From NCBI RefSeq assembly GCF_000013765.1, contig NC_007954.1:186001-250000 (forward strand): DNA of 64,000 bases, given 5' to 3'. Under the pieces are notes generated by a model, which worked only from the letters and a program-made list of their open reading frames with translations, was not told the origin of the DNA and did not search any database. The DNA comes from Shewanella denitrificans OS217. GTDB taxonomy: Bacteria > Pseudomonadota > Gammaproteobacteria > Enterobacterales > Shewanellaceae. The position numbers were made by a program, and so were the translations under genes. Shown here in pieces: positions 51,282-61,200 of the stretch (its first letter is position 1; every line of letters starts with the position of its first letter).

Positions 51282-52808
51282 ATGCGTAACGATCAAAGCC
51301 TAATGCGAAAGTCTCATTTTTTGGGAACCAAGATACGTAATCTACGTAAACGCAACCATTTGACCATGGAAGACTTGTCGGCGCGCTGCGTGCGCATGGA
51401 TGCGGGTTCTGCCCCCTCGGTATCCTATTTATCCATGATAGAGCGTGGCAAACGAGTACCAAGCGCCGCTATGCTTAGCGTGATTGCCGCTGTGTTTCAA
51501 AAGGAAGTAGAGTGGTTCCTCGATGATGTACCGGAAGAGGCTGCCATTACCCCAGATAAGGGCCGTCATGGGGGGATAAGCGGCATGGCGTTAGAGCCAA
51601 GTTTTTTATTTTCTAACGATATCTTACAAATCGCCATCCCTGAAATGTTGTCACAAACCGGGACCACAGGTCGTCAATTCGCCCATTTGTTGATCCGCGC
51701 GCATCAGGAGCATCATCAAAACCATTTCCCCGATCTCGAGCGCGCCGCAGAAGAGATTGGCCAGAAGCGCATGCCCCTGAGCGCCGATGATATGCTCGAT
51801 ATCGCTAAGGGTATGGGCCTACGTATCAAGTGGATAGATGCCACTCCCCAAGAAGTCATCGACGAAATGGGGCTGAGTTCCCGTCAGCTGGTCACGTCAT
51901 TTTTTGAGCCTCCAAGCACCATTTATGTCAATAAAGCCCTAAAAAATAGACCTTACAGGCTGAAATACGACTTGGCCGTGCATATAGGTCACTGCGTTTT
52001 ACACAATAAAGATGGCCTTAAAAGCGTGATGACCTCTGGACGTAGGGAAGATAGCGCCGATGATGGCACTCAATCTAACTCACTCAATGCTCAGGATATT
52101 CTTCATGCATGGCGTGACTTTGAATCAAGCTTTTTTGCCGGAGCCTTACTTTGCCCCAAAGTGCCCTTTAGGCAGCTTTTAGATCGCTGCGGCTATGAAA
52201 TCGATGTGCATAAACAATTGCAGGTATCGGCGTCGGTGGCAATGCGGCGTATGACTGTGGTATCCCCTTATCCCCATTGGCACTATTTTGATGCCTACGC
52301 CCAAGGAAAACTGCAGGCCGTGTATCGAGGCAATGGTATTCCACTGCCTTGGGGCAATATGCGTTTAGTGCAGGACCCTTGTCAGCACTGGGCGGTATTT
52401 CGCATGATCAATGAGCCCACAGTCGGAACCTCGGCGCAAATTTCCATTTTGAATGTGGGCAATGAGCCTAGAATTTACTGTTGTGAGTCAATCAAAGTAG
52501 AAGATTCCGCCGGTAATGCCCATGTGCTTTGTGCGGGAATTGATCTTAATCCCGCCATTGAAGCTCAAGGTAAAGACGCGCTCACCATAGCTCAGGACTT
52601 AAAACAGGCTTGTGTGGATTCAGGGGGATCTGTAGTCATTCCGAAAAACATTAAGCAAGATTTAACCAGTGTCGCCAAAATCCTTAATATCAATTGGATA
52701 GAGCGCGGCATTAAAAATGAAGCTCGGCTTATCTGCTCTCGAGGCGGAGTTTGCCCTAGGCAACCCAGTTGCTATGCCGCCGGCCGGCCGCAATGTGATG
52801 ATGAGTAA
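51282..52808 (+). CDS. XRE-family regulator with ImmA/IrrE-like and DUF3612 regions
   Basis: 508 residues. An XRE helix-turn-helix occupies residues about 12-80 (LGTKIRNLRKRNHLTMEDLSARC, SVSYLSMIERGKRVPSAAML). A central region (about 200-310) resembles IrrE-type domains of the RamB/PrpC-regulator class (RPYRLKYDLAVHIGHCVLHNKDG), but lacks a clear HExxH. The cysteine-rich C-terminus (ICSRGGVCPRQPSCYAAGRPQC) resembles the metal-binding tail of short-chain acyl-CoA-responsive regulators. DUF3612 proteins are associated with acetate and glyoxylate metabolism, agreeing with the divergent malate-synthase-domain gene. AATTTCACA (51243) and TGTGAATTT (51268) plus a repeated AATTTTACA just upstream may be its operator. 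Confidence 0.8.
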   Translation: MRNDQSLMRKSHFLGTKIRNLRKRNHLTMEDLSARCVRMDAGSAPSVSYLSMIERGKRVPSAAMLSVIAAVFQKEVEWFLDDVPEEAAITPDKGRHGGISGMALEPSFLFSNDILQIAIPEMLSQTGTTGRQFAHLLIRAHQEHHQNHFPDLERAAEEIGQKRMPLSADDMLDIAKGMGLRIKWIDATPQEVIDEMGLSSRQLVTSFFEPPSTIYVNKALKNRPYRLKYDLAVHIGHCVLHNKDGLKSVMTSGRREDSADDGTQSNSLNAQDILHAWRDFESSFFAGALLCPKVPFRQLLDRCGYEIDVHKQLQVSASVAMRRMTVVSPYPHWHYFDAYAQGKLQAVYRGNGIPLPWGNMRLVQDPCQHWAVFRMINEPTVGTSAQISILNVGNEPRIYCCESIKVEDSAGNAHVLCAGIDLNPAIEAQGKDALTIAQDLKQACVDSGGSVVIPKNIKQDLTSVAKILNINWIERGIKNEARLICSRGGVCPRQPSCYAAGRPQCDDE

Positions 52809-53051
52809 CTAAAAGCTATATATATTAAGCGAGGCATCATTTGGAACGCTATCGCTGGGAAAGCCGATATGACTGTTACCTTGTACTTTTTTGTTAGCGT
52901 ATTGAGCGGATAAAGATTTAATCGGTAATAATAATGCTGGCTATACTTTGTGTCTGTTACCAATGATATTGGAGCTTACACCTTGGTTTTCCTTGCCGCC
53001 AAACAAAGTCAAGAAATTGATATAAATATAAAAAACAGTCCTGTGACCTCG

Positions 53052-53615
53052 ATGGCTACAGACTATCTAAAACAACATACCCGCGCGTTACATGTTCAAC
53101 TAGATAACCTCCCATTGTTGGTTGCGCTGGCGAGTCGTCAGTTAGACCGCGAACAGTACCACCAATGCCTTAGTTGTTTTTATCAGGCTTATTCGGTGAT
53201 AGAAACGACATTAATTTCTAGTCCGCAGAACAAACAACCGGCCTTAGCTTACCAGGCACGCCTTTCCAATTTACGTCATGAGCTCATGCAATTAGGCATG
53301 CCTATACCTGGTAGTCATGATGTCCCCCAACTGCAAATTTCCACAGCCGCTCACTATTGGGGTGCGCGTTATGTGCTGGAGGGCAGTGCTTTGGGCGCAA
53401 AGTTTTTATTACCTAAAATTCAACTAAGTCTTGAGCTTAGCTCACCGGAGACATTAATTTTTTTTAGCCAGTTATCCCAATTAGCAAACTCTTGGCCTGA
53501 GGTAATAACCCACATTAATCAGATAATTATTCTAGATAACCAAAAGAAAGAAGCGTTGGCCGCAGCCAAGAAGACTTTTGAGATTTTTCATTCACATTTT
53601 TCGATTAAGGAGTGA
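53052..53615 (+). CDS. bphO: Biliverdin-producing heme oxygenase
   Basis: Heme oxygenase opens heme to biliverdin, the phytochrome chromophore, releasing iron and CO. The ATG at 53052 (MATDYLKQHTRALHVQL) gives 187 residues, the usual bacterial size. In-frame upstream starts (GTG at 52950) exist and no ribosome-binding site decides. HTRALH carries the proximal heme-ligand histidine, and YVLEGSALGAKFL matches the distal helix motif, though the usual second glycine (SxLGG) is alanine here. Its stop lies in the ribosome-binding region of the phytochrome gene, which follows after six bases: a classic bphO-bphP pair. Confidence 0.85.
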   Translation: MATDYLKQHTRALHVQLDNLPLLVALASRQLDREQYHQCLSCFYQAYSVIETTLISSPQNKQPALAYQARLSNLRHELMQLGMPIPGSHDVPQLQISTAAHYWGARYVLEGSALGAKFLLPKIQLSLELSSPETLIFFSQLSQLANSWPEVITHINQIIILDNQKKEALAAAKKTFEIFHSHFSIKE

Positions 53616-53620
53616 TTTTT

Positions 53621-56276
53621 ATGGCAAATGGACCTTTTGGGAATTGTAAAATTGCAGAGCTACACAAGACAGATAAAATCCAGTCTTATGGCTGCATGTT
53701 GGTGATAGATAGACAAACCAATACCTTGATTGCCTGCTCGGACAATGTGGAGCGTTTTTTATCGTTGACCAGTGACAATATATTAGGCCGTCATTGGGAT
53801 ACCGTGCTTCAGGGCATAGTCTTAGCACAAATGCGTGAGATAAACAGAGGTCAAGACCTCACCATGAGTCGGATGTCCGAAGCAAAGATTAATGGAAAAT
53901 CCTGTATTATCGCTCATCACAGCGTAAATGAGTGCTGTATTGTTGAGATTGAGTGGGCTAAAGACACTCAAGAGTTAGCCGCAAGCCATGAAAAGGCTGA
54001 ATTTATCAACAAATTAAAAAAGGCAACCAAGGCAAGAGACTGTGCTCGGATATTGATGGACAAGGTTGCGACTCTAATTGATTTTGACCGTGTACTCTTC
54101 GAGGCGGGTTTACACCCTTAATCAACAAAGATTAATCGCCAGTGTGGTGGAGCCAACCAGTTCATTGGTTTTTGTAAACAATAATATCGAATTAGATCTT
54201 ACTTGGTCTCAACTTAGGGCTGTGCATCCTGTCCATATTCAATATTTGAAAAATTTAGCTGTTGAAGCCTCTTTCAGTGTCTCCCTTGTGTGTAATGGCC
54301 AGCTATGGGGATTACTAGCCTGCCATAATATGACTGCTAAATACCTTTCATTTGAAACCAGACAACTATGTGAGGAATTATCACAAATTACCAGTTTGCA
54401 CATGTCTGGATTACTCAGAGCCGAAATTGATTTTCAGCGCTATCACTACAAGGTGGAGTTTGCCGAGATACGAGGTGCAATGCAGAGCAGTATAGATGCG
54501 TTTAAAGCGATCAAGAGTCAAATATCTGAAATTAAAACGTTACTCAATGCTGATGGAATTTGGCACCACATAGATGGGGAAGATTATTATCATGGTCAAG
54601 TTCCAGATGAGTTGAGTTTGAGTTTATTAGGCAATTGGTTGGCGCAATTTGATCGCCACCAAGTGATGTCGAGGCACACAGTTGTTGAGGATTTTAAGCA
54701 GAACAAAGCCTTAGTCAAATTTGCCAGTGGATTACTGTTTTTACCGCTAAATCAGCAAAACTTTATCGTACTATTTCGCCGTGAAGAAATAGAGACTGTA
54801 AATTGGGCTGGTAAACCACAAAGTCACAATGAACAGGACATGTCTACCAGTGCGTTGACACCGAGAAACTCTTTCTTGACCTGGGCCGAGGTCATGGGAG
54901 GGCAAGCTAAGCCGTGGAACTTGATTGATATTGAAATGGCTGAAGACATTCGTTGTGAACTCGTCCGGCTGATTGAAAAAAATCAATTAGAAATAATAGC
55001 CTTAAAAGATCCACTTACTGGAATCGCAAATCGATTAATGTTTGAAAGAAAGCTCAAATCAGCATTACAGCAAGCCTTGGAGGCTAACCAGCAGTTTGCG
55101 ATTTATATGATTGACCTAGATAGGTTTAAACCAGTCAATGACACTTATGGTCATGCTGTTGGTGATGAGTTACTCATTCAGGTCACCCAAAGGTTGCAGG
55201 CCTTGCTTAGGTGTGAGGATATGGTTGCAAGATTGGGTGGCGATGAGTTTGCTGTCATCCAGCTGGGGATCAGTAATAAAGGTGATATAGAGAGAATAGC
55301 CAAGTTGATGGTCGAAGAGGTCAAGCGACCCTTTTTGATTGAAGGAAAAAATATTGAAATTGGTGCCAGTATCGGTATCACAATTTGCCCGCTCGATGCC
55401 ATAAGCCAAACTGAACTGCTCTTAGGGGCTGACTTAGCCTTGTATGAAGTGAAAAAAAGTGGTCGCAATGGCTTTAAACACTTTGAGCCTAGTATGTTGT
55501 TAGAGAAAACTAACGATGAAAGCATTAGGAATCAATTATTGCGGGCTTTTGAAAATAAAGAACTTGAGATGGTTTACCAGCCAATTATCGACAGTCGTTC
55601 AAAGAAAATTGTTGGTTTAGAGGCTTTTACGCGTTGGCAACACCCAGTTCTTGGGTTTATTGCTGCACAAGAATTTGTCAGTGCGATAGATAAAAATCAC
55701 CTTAATCCTGAATTTGTCGATTGGATGCTAATGACGACATTTAGTGACTATCAACAATGGCAAAGGCAGGGGATTGCGTCTATTCCTGTGAGTATTAATT
55801 TACGTTCGGATCAATTTCTGTCATTAGATATTGAAAATAAATGTCGCGCTTTAAGTCAGCAATATCAAGTCGCGACAACTTGGCTGAGAATAGACTTAGA
55901 TGAACCTACACTGGCAATCGATGCTAACCGCAGTGAAATTAAAATTAATGCCTTAGCCCAGCATGGGATTCTATGTAATATCGACCACTTCGGGCAGGGG
56001 CTATTATCACTTAAACAACTCACTAAGTTGAAAGTGAACAGTCTAAAAATTGATAGCCGTTTACTAATGGATGATAAGAAAAACATTAAAACTCAAGCTC
56101 TGGCGACTATTTTAAAAGCCATCGGTGAGGTGATGAATGTACCAGTTGTGGCCACTAGAGTTGAAAAGCAAGAAGTCATGGCCAAGGCCAAATCAATGGG
56201 GATAAATCTAGTGCAAGGGTTTGCCATTATAGAGCCCATGTCTGTGGCTGATGTGTCAGCCTATATGACGAAGTAG
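53621..56276 (+). pseudogene. Bacteriophytochrome-GGDEF-EAL, disrupted in the GAF domain
   Basis: A strong AAGGAGTG precedes MANGPFGNCKIAEL. Cys9 in the NCxxxxL region is at the place of the biliverdin-attaching cysteine, and IQSYGCMLVID begins the PAS domain. The frame reaches the GAF start (LIDFDRVL) and stops at 54121. The continuation in another frame resumes at SRRVYTLNQQRLIASV (about 54096) and runs GAF-PHY-GGDEF-EAL to 56276. Compared with other phytochromes about 38 residues are missing at the junction, including the PASDIP chromophore-contact motif, so this is a deletion plus frameshift. GGDEF is intact (LGGDEF, I-site RCED). The EAL part reads EAF, DHFGQG and DLDEPT, so its phosphodiesterase residues are degenerate. 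A restart within the second frame might still yield a light-blind diguanylate cyclase. Confidence 0.85.
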
Positions 56277-56468
56277 TGAGTTTGTCTCATGATGTTAGCG
56301 GTTTAACAACGTGCTTATTTCGGTGTGGGTAATATCTGAGAGGCCTCTTTTCTAAAAGGCTTGAGTTTGTTCTAGCTGAAGTATGTGAGGTTTGAAGGTG
56401 AAGCAGAGGAGGAGGTTAGTCAAGGGGCGTAAACCCCTTAAGACCAAACATAAAGATAATGACTAAGC
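56277..56468. other. Intergenic sequence after the phytochrome pseudogene
   Basis: About 190 bp without a gene or clear terminator. Confidence 0.4.
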
Positions 56469-56630
56469 TTAACGCTTGTTATTAGCTTTAGTGCTAACTA
56501 AAAATGAAAATACGTAAGTACTTAATACCGCGATTAAGCAGCTTTTTTGTAACAGGTCAATGGCTAAGTAACGGCTTTGTTTACGGACTTTATTAAGTGG
56601 GGTAAGGATAGATTTCTTTAACTTTGTCAT
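56469..56630 (-). CDS. 53-residue single-pass membrane protein
   Basis: Start at the ATG of MTKLKKSILTPLNKVRKQSR (56630), chosen because AAAAAAGGAATACCC directly precedes it; an upstream in-frame start lacks such a site. The protein has a very basic N-terminus, one hydrophobic helix (SCLIAVLSTYVFSFLV, about residues 31-46) and a short basic tail. It would insert with the N-terminus inside. No family is recognised; small basic single-pass proteins are often regulators of larger membrane complexes, but nothing here identifies a partner. Confidence 0.55.
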   Translation of the reverse strand: MTKLKKSILTPLNKVRKQSRYLAIDLLQKSCLIAVLSTYVFSFLVSTKANNKR

Positions 56631-57069
56631 GGGTATTCCTTTTTTGCTCGAAAACAACACTAATGATGACGAACTCATAATCTACTAAAAACATAAGCAA
56701 TCTGATTATAAGTGTAACTATTAGTGCACTAAGTATTATTTGAACATATTATCAGCCTTATAGCAATTTTAAAGCCGATTTTATGTTCAATATCAGCATT
56801 TTGATTTAAGTGATGAGTGGGAAAGCAAGCAAGTGTAGAGTTGAACTTCTCTGCTGAAACTTAGGCTGTGGTGGGGTTTGGCGGTAGTAAAGTCGAGAAG
56901 AGTTAGACGATTTTTTTCTCTGGGCTTAGCGGTATTTTCGTCACGGTCCCTAGCAATGATATTGTTTTGTTTGACACTAAGATCATTGTTTGCAGCACTA
57001 AGTACAAGTTCAGGAACAGTGTGATGTGCTGAATCTATACTAATTCAGTGATATTCCCCTCGCTTCTTA
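56631..57069. other. Intergenic region, no gene recognised
   Basis: About 440 bp, AT-rich. It should contain the promoter of the 53-residue gene (minus strand) and the 3' end of the YrfG-like gene; I see no RNA gene or repeat. Confidence 0.45.
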
Positions 57070-57744
57070 TCAGCTGAGCGGGGTCGAACGTGAATCCATC
57101 AAGAGTAAGTGATAATCATCGATGGCAGGGAAGTCGCTGAACCGTTTATTAGGCTTTTTGCTATCTGGATTCATTATGCCAAGCTGGTGGCCAATACCAG
57201 CGCGGCGCGATGCGGCGAGGATCACTTCGCTGTCATCAATAAACAGGCAGCGAGCAGGGTCTAAGTTAAATTTTGCCAATCCATGACGCCAAAACTCTGG
57301 ATGTTCCTTAGGGTAACCCGTTTCATGACTAGATAGGATGGCATCTAATCCCGATGCAAGCTCAGTGTGCTCAAGCTTCAGGCTTAAACTTTTAGGGTGG
57401 GCATTAGTAAATAAAATTCGCTTTTTATTGGCTGCCCCCAAGGCTTGTAAAAACGGCATGCTGTCTTGACGCAACTGAATGCGTTCTGCAATGGAGTAAT
57501 GCAACGTTAAAATATCCAAACCTAATGCTTGCTGCCAATAATCCAAGCAATACCATTCTAAGGTGCCCTGCACCTTTTTATAGGCCTGTTCCACTAAGGT
57601 CTTTGCCGCGTGCAGGTGTATATTCCTTTGCTGGCTTAATTGTTGCGGTACTAGTGTAAGCCAAAAATGCGTATCAAAGTGCAAATCCAACAAGGTGCCG
57701 TCCATGTCTAAAAGCACAGTATCTATGGTATTCCAATCAAACAT
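57070..57744 (-). CDS. yrfG: HAD-superfamily GMP/IMP nucleotidase, YrfG-like
   Basis: 224 residues. HAD motif I is VLLDMDGTLLDLHFD (nucleophile and acid aspartates at about 13 and 15), motif II is ILFTNAHP, and motif III/IV include the lysine in TGYPKEHPEFW and CLFIDDSEVIL. YrfG of E. coli dephosphorylates GMP and IMP; overall layout and the C-terminal FSDFPAIDDYHLLL fit that family. Cytoplasmic. It is monocistronic here, upstream of nothing on the same strand within 900 bp. Confidence 0.85.
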   Translation of the reverse strand: MFDWNTIDTVLLDMDGTLLDLHFDTHFWLTLVPQQLSQQRNIHLHAAKTLVEQAYKKVQGTLEWYCLDYWQQALGLDILTLHYSIAERIQLRQDSMPFLQALGAANKKRILFTNAHPKSLSLKLEHTELASGLDAILSSHETGYPKEHPEFWRHGLAKFNLDPARCLFIDDSEVILAASRRAGIGHQLGIMNPDSKKPNKRFSDFPAIDDYHLLLMDSRSTPLS

Positions 57745-58270
57745 TTTGAATCCTATGGTTTGCGACGAGCTAGACTAGAGATAACAATTATTTCAACCTT
57801 GTACTTCTAGTATTTTGTGCTATTTACTTATAGCCAGCTATTTGTTTTATTTGCAAGCCACTTAGGTAAAAAGTGGCTATTTGTTAATGTTTCTGTCTAA
57901 CGATATATTGATAATTGTGACTTGGCTGGAATATTGATTCGTGGCATATTCACGTTTTTTAAAAACATCAGTCAAAAGGTGTATTCGAACACTAACGGCA
58001 CCTAGTACTTTTTGATTAATAAATGGTCTTAATACTGTTAGCGCAACAATTAAATCCACTATGACGATTGATTAAAACTACTTTAAAGTAGGTTGTTGAT
58101 TTTTAATCGTTAATGTGAGTGATGGGAAACCGTATATGAGCGACCAAAACTGATCAATGTTTATATTGATAAGCCGGTGTATAACTTGATAAATATTGTG
58201 ACGTACATTTTTTTATGCTCTAAAATGATAAACATTAAAAAATAATCAAATTAAGTTTAAGAGGGTGCCA
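57745..58270. other. Intergenic region upstream of the giant repeat protein
   Basis: 526 bp, strongly AT-rich, divergent between yrfG and the giant gene, so both promoters should be here. TTGTGA (58196) with TAAAAT (58221) has a 19-bp spacer and is only a weak candidate. No RNA gene seen. Confidence 0.45.
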
Positions 58271-61200
58271 ATGAATATTTTGTTGAAAAACCTTTACAGG
58301 TCGTGTTTTGAACGCTTCTGTAAAAGAAGTAATGTATTAATAGAAAAGAGGCCATTTACACTCTTCTTTCGGTGGTTGCTTATCTTGCCATTGTTGCTTT
58401 GTTCCAATCAGCTTATGGCGGCTAAGTTTACTATGTCGATATACACTGGTGGGGGAACGCCAACAGTAATGACAACAGCAGATGATGGTACTACGACTTT
58501 GACGGCCACACGTTCTGATGGCGGTAATCTCGCTGGTGTATCATCAGGATTTTTAGACCCCAGTGTCATGAACGGAGCTGATACTTATACAGTGACATTC
58601 AATGTTCCAATCACCATATCTTCGATTCAAATAGCAGAGTTTACTAATAACTCAACAGGCAACCATTATGTGCTGACGCCCAATGTTGGCACACCTTTTA
58701 GCATTGCAGATAACGACGGCGCGCTGGCGGGCAGTGTTACCACACATGCACCCTCTAATTGGATTGGAGTAACATCGTTAACCTACTCTTACTCGGCCTC
58801 GGGTTGGCGAAATGGCCTTGATAACTTAGTGTTCACTGTTACCGCCCCACCAAGTATTACCAGTGCCAATTACGATGCCAGCACTGGGGTGTTAGCGGTC
58901 ACAGCACCTAGCATGACTACGGGTGACACCATAGATGTGAGTAAACTGACGTTAACTGGTCGCAATGACGCCACTCATACCCTTACTAGCTCCAATGTGA
59001 CAGCCAGCAGCTCAAGCGCTTTTTCTGTCACGTTAAATGCTGCCGATAAACTGGCAATTAACGGTCTATTAAATCAAAACGGTTTTGATGCGATTAACGG
59101 TACCGCCTATAACTTGGCCGCTGCTGCTAATTGGAATATCACAAAATCAGCACCAGCAGATTTAACAGGCAATAGCATCACTGTGAGTAATGTGAGTGCG
59201 CCCACCATTACCTCTGCCACTTACGATAGCAGCACCCACGTACTCACCGCCACAGGTACCAATTTGGTTGGTCTTCCCGGTGCCAACAATGACATTAGCG
59301 TTAGTCTATTAACTCTTACGGCAGAAGGTGGCGCGACCTATACTTTGACGTCTCCAGATGTCGAAGCTACCAGCTCGAGCTCATTTTTCGTTACCCTAAA
59401 TGCCACTGACTATGGCGTGGTTGAGACCATTTTCAATAAAAATGGCACCAGCTCGACTAGTGGCACGACTTACAATTTAGCCGCAGCCGATGACTGGAAC
59501 AGTGAGATCACTGGCGGTAACATTGCAGATGCCTCTAATGCTATTACAGTATCGAATGTTTCTTTGCCTTCCATTAGCAGTGCAACTTATGATGCCAGTA
59601 CTGGAGTGTTAGTGGTCACTGGTAGCGGACTTGTGTCTAAAACTGGCGGAACAAATGATATCGATATCTCCAAATTCACCCTCAGTGGTGATGCGAGCAG
59701 TTATAGCTTAACGTCAAGCAGCGTTGAAATTACCAATGGCAGTAGTTTTTCAGTGCCCCTTAATAGTACTGATAAAAACGAGCTGATCAGTCGCCTCAAT
59801 AAAAATGGCACCAGCTCAAATGGTGCCGTGACTTATAATATTGCTGCGGCAGATGATTGGAATACAGGCGCGGATCCTGCGCTTAATATTGCGGATTTGA
59901 CTGGTAACGGCATCACTGTAAGCAATGCCGCTACAATACCAGGTGCACCAATAATTGGTTCAGCCACTTCTGGCGATGGGCAAGCGAGTGTTAGTTTCAG
60001 CGCACCCGTTAGCAATGGCGGAGCAGCAATTACGGCTTATACCGTCACTTCAAGCCCTGGCGGTTTCACGGCCACAGGTACGGCTTCACCACTCACAGTG
60101 ACAGGTCTAACTAATGGTACTGCCTACAGCTTTAACGTAACAGCCACAAATTTAGTTGGGGAAAGCTCAGCCTCTAGTGCATCTAATAGCGTTACGCCCA
60201 TGGGTTCGCAAACAATAACCTTCGCTAATCCTGGTGCGCAAAACTTTGGTACTACTCCAACACTAACGGCAACTTCAAGTTCAGGTTTAGTGCCTGTGTT
60301 TACCTCATCGACTGCTGGTGTGTGTAGCATCACCAGTGGCGGTGCCTTGACTTTAGTGACTGCGGGCACTTGTACTATTAATGCGAATCAAGGGGGTAAT
60401 AGTGCCTACCTACCGGCAGCTCAAGTGAGTCAGAGTTTCACTGTTAATGCCGTGGTGGCAAGTTCCCCTACAATCGGCACAGCAACCGCAGGTGATGCTT
60501 CGGCTAGCGTGAGTTTCAGCGCGCCTGCTAGCAATGGCGGCGTAGCGATTACGGCTTATACCGTTACCTCAAGCCCTGGTGGACTCACTGCGACGGGCGC
60601 AGCATCGCCTCTTACAGTGACAGGTCTAAGTAACGGCACGGCTTACAGCTTTAGTGTCACGGCCACCAATTCAGCCGGTGTCAGTGCCGCCTCTGCTGCA
60701 TCTAACAGCGTGACCCCACAGAGTGCTAACAGCGCGCCAGTGGCGACTAATGCCAGCGTGAGTTTGGATGAAGATACTTCCTTATCCATAAGCTTTACTG
60801 CCACGGATGCAGAAGATGATGTACTTAGTTTTGAAGTGGTAACCCCGCCGACATCGGGCAAGTTAGTTAAGCACGGTTCTGTGTGGTTATACACCCCAGA
60901 TGCGGACTTTAACGGTGATGACAGTGTGCGCTTTATTGCCAAAGATGCCGAGCTAAGTTCTACCCCTGGCGTGGTGAGCATCAAGGTCAATCCGGTTAAC
61001 GATGAACCCAAGGCCGTGGATGACAGCATCAGCCAGAGCCTGTCCACGGACAACAGCTATACCTTAGCCGTATTGGACAATGACACCGACGTCGATGGTG
61101 ATACCTTGACTATCGATGGCGCGGCGGCCGATGTGGGCAGCGTGCAAATCGTTAGCTCACAGCTTAAATACCAAGCGCCAACGGGGTTTGTTGGCCCAGT

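Noticed and set aside
57877..58059. 60-residue minus-strand frame upstream of the giant gene
   Set aside because: Low-complexity AT-rich region, no ribosome-binding site and no recognisable protein features.
60643..61053. Minus-strand frames within the giant repeat protein
   Set aside because: Repetitive Thr/Ser/Val-rich coding sequence on the plus strand creates stop-free antisense frames.
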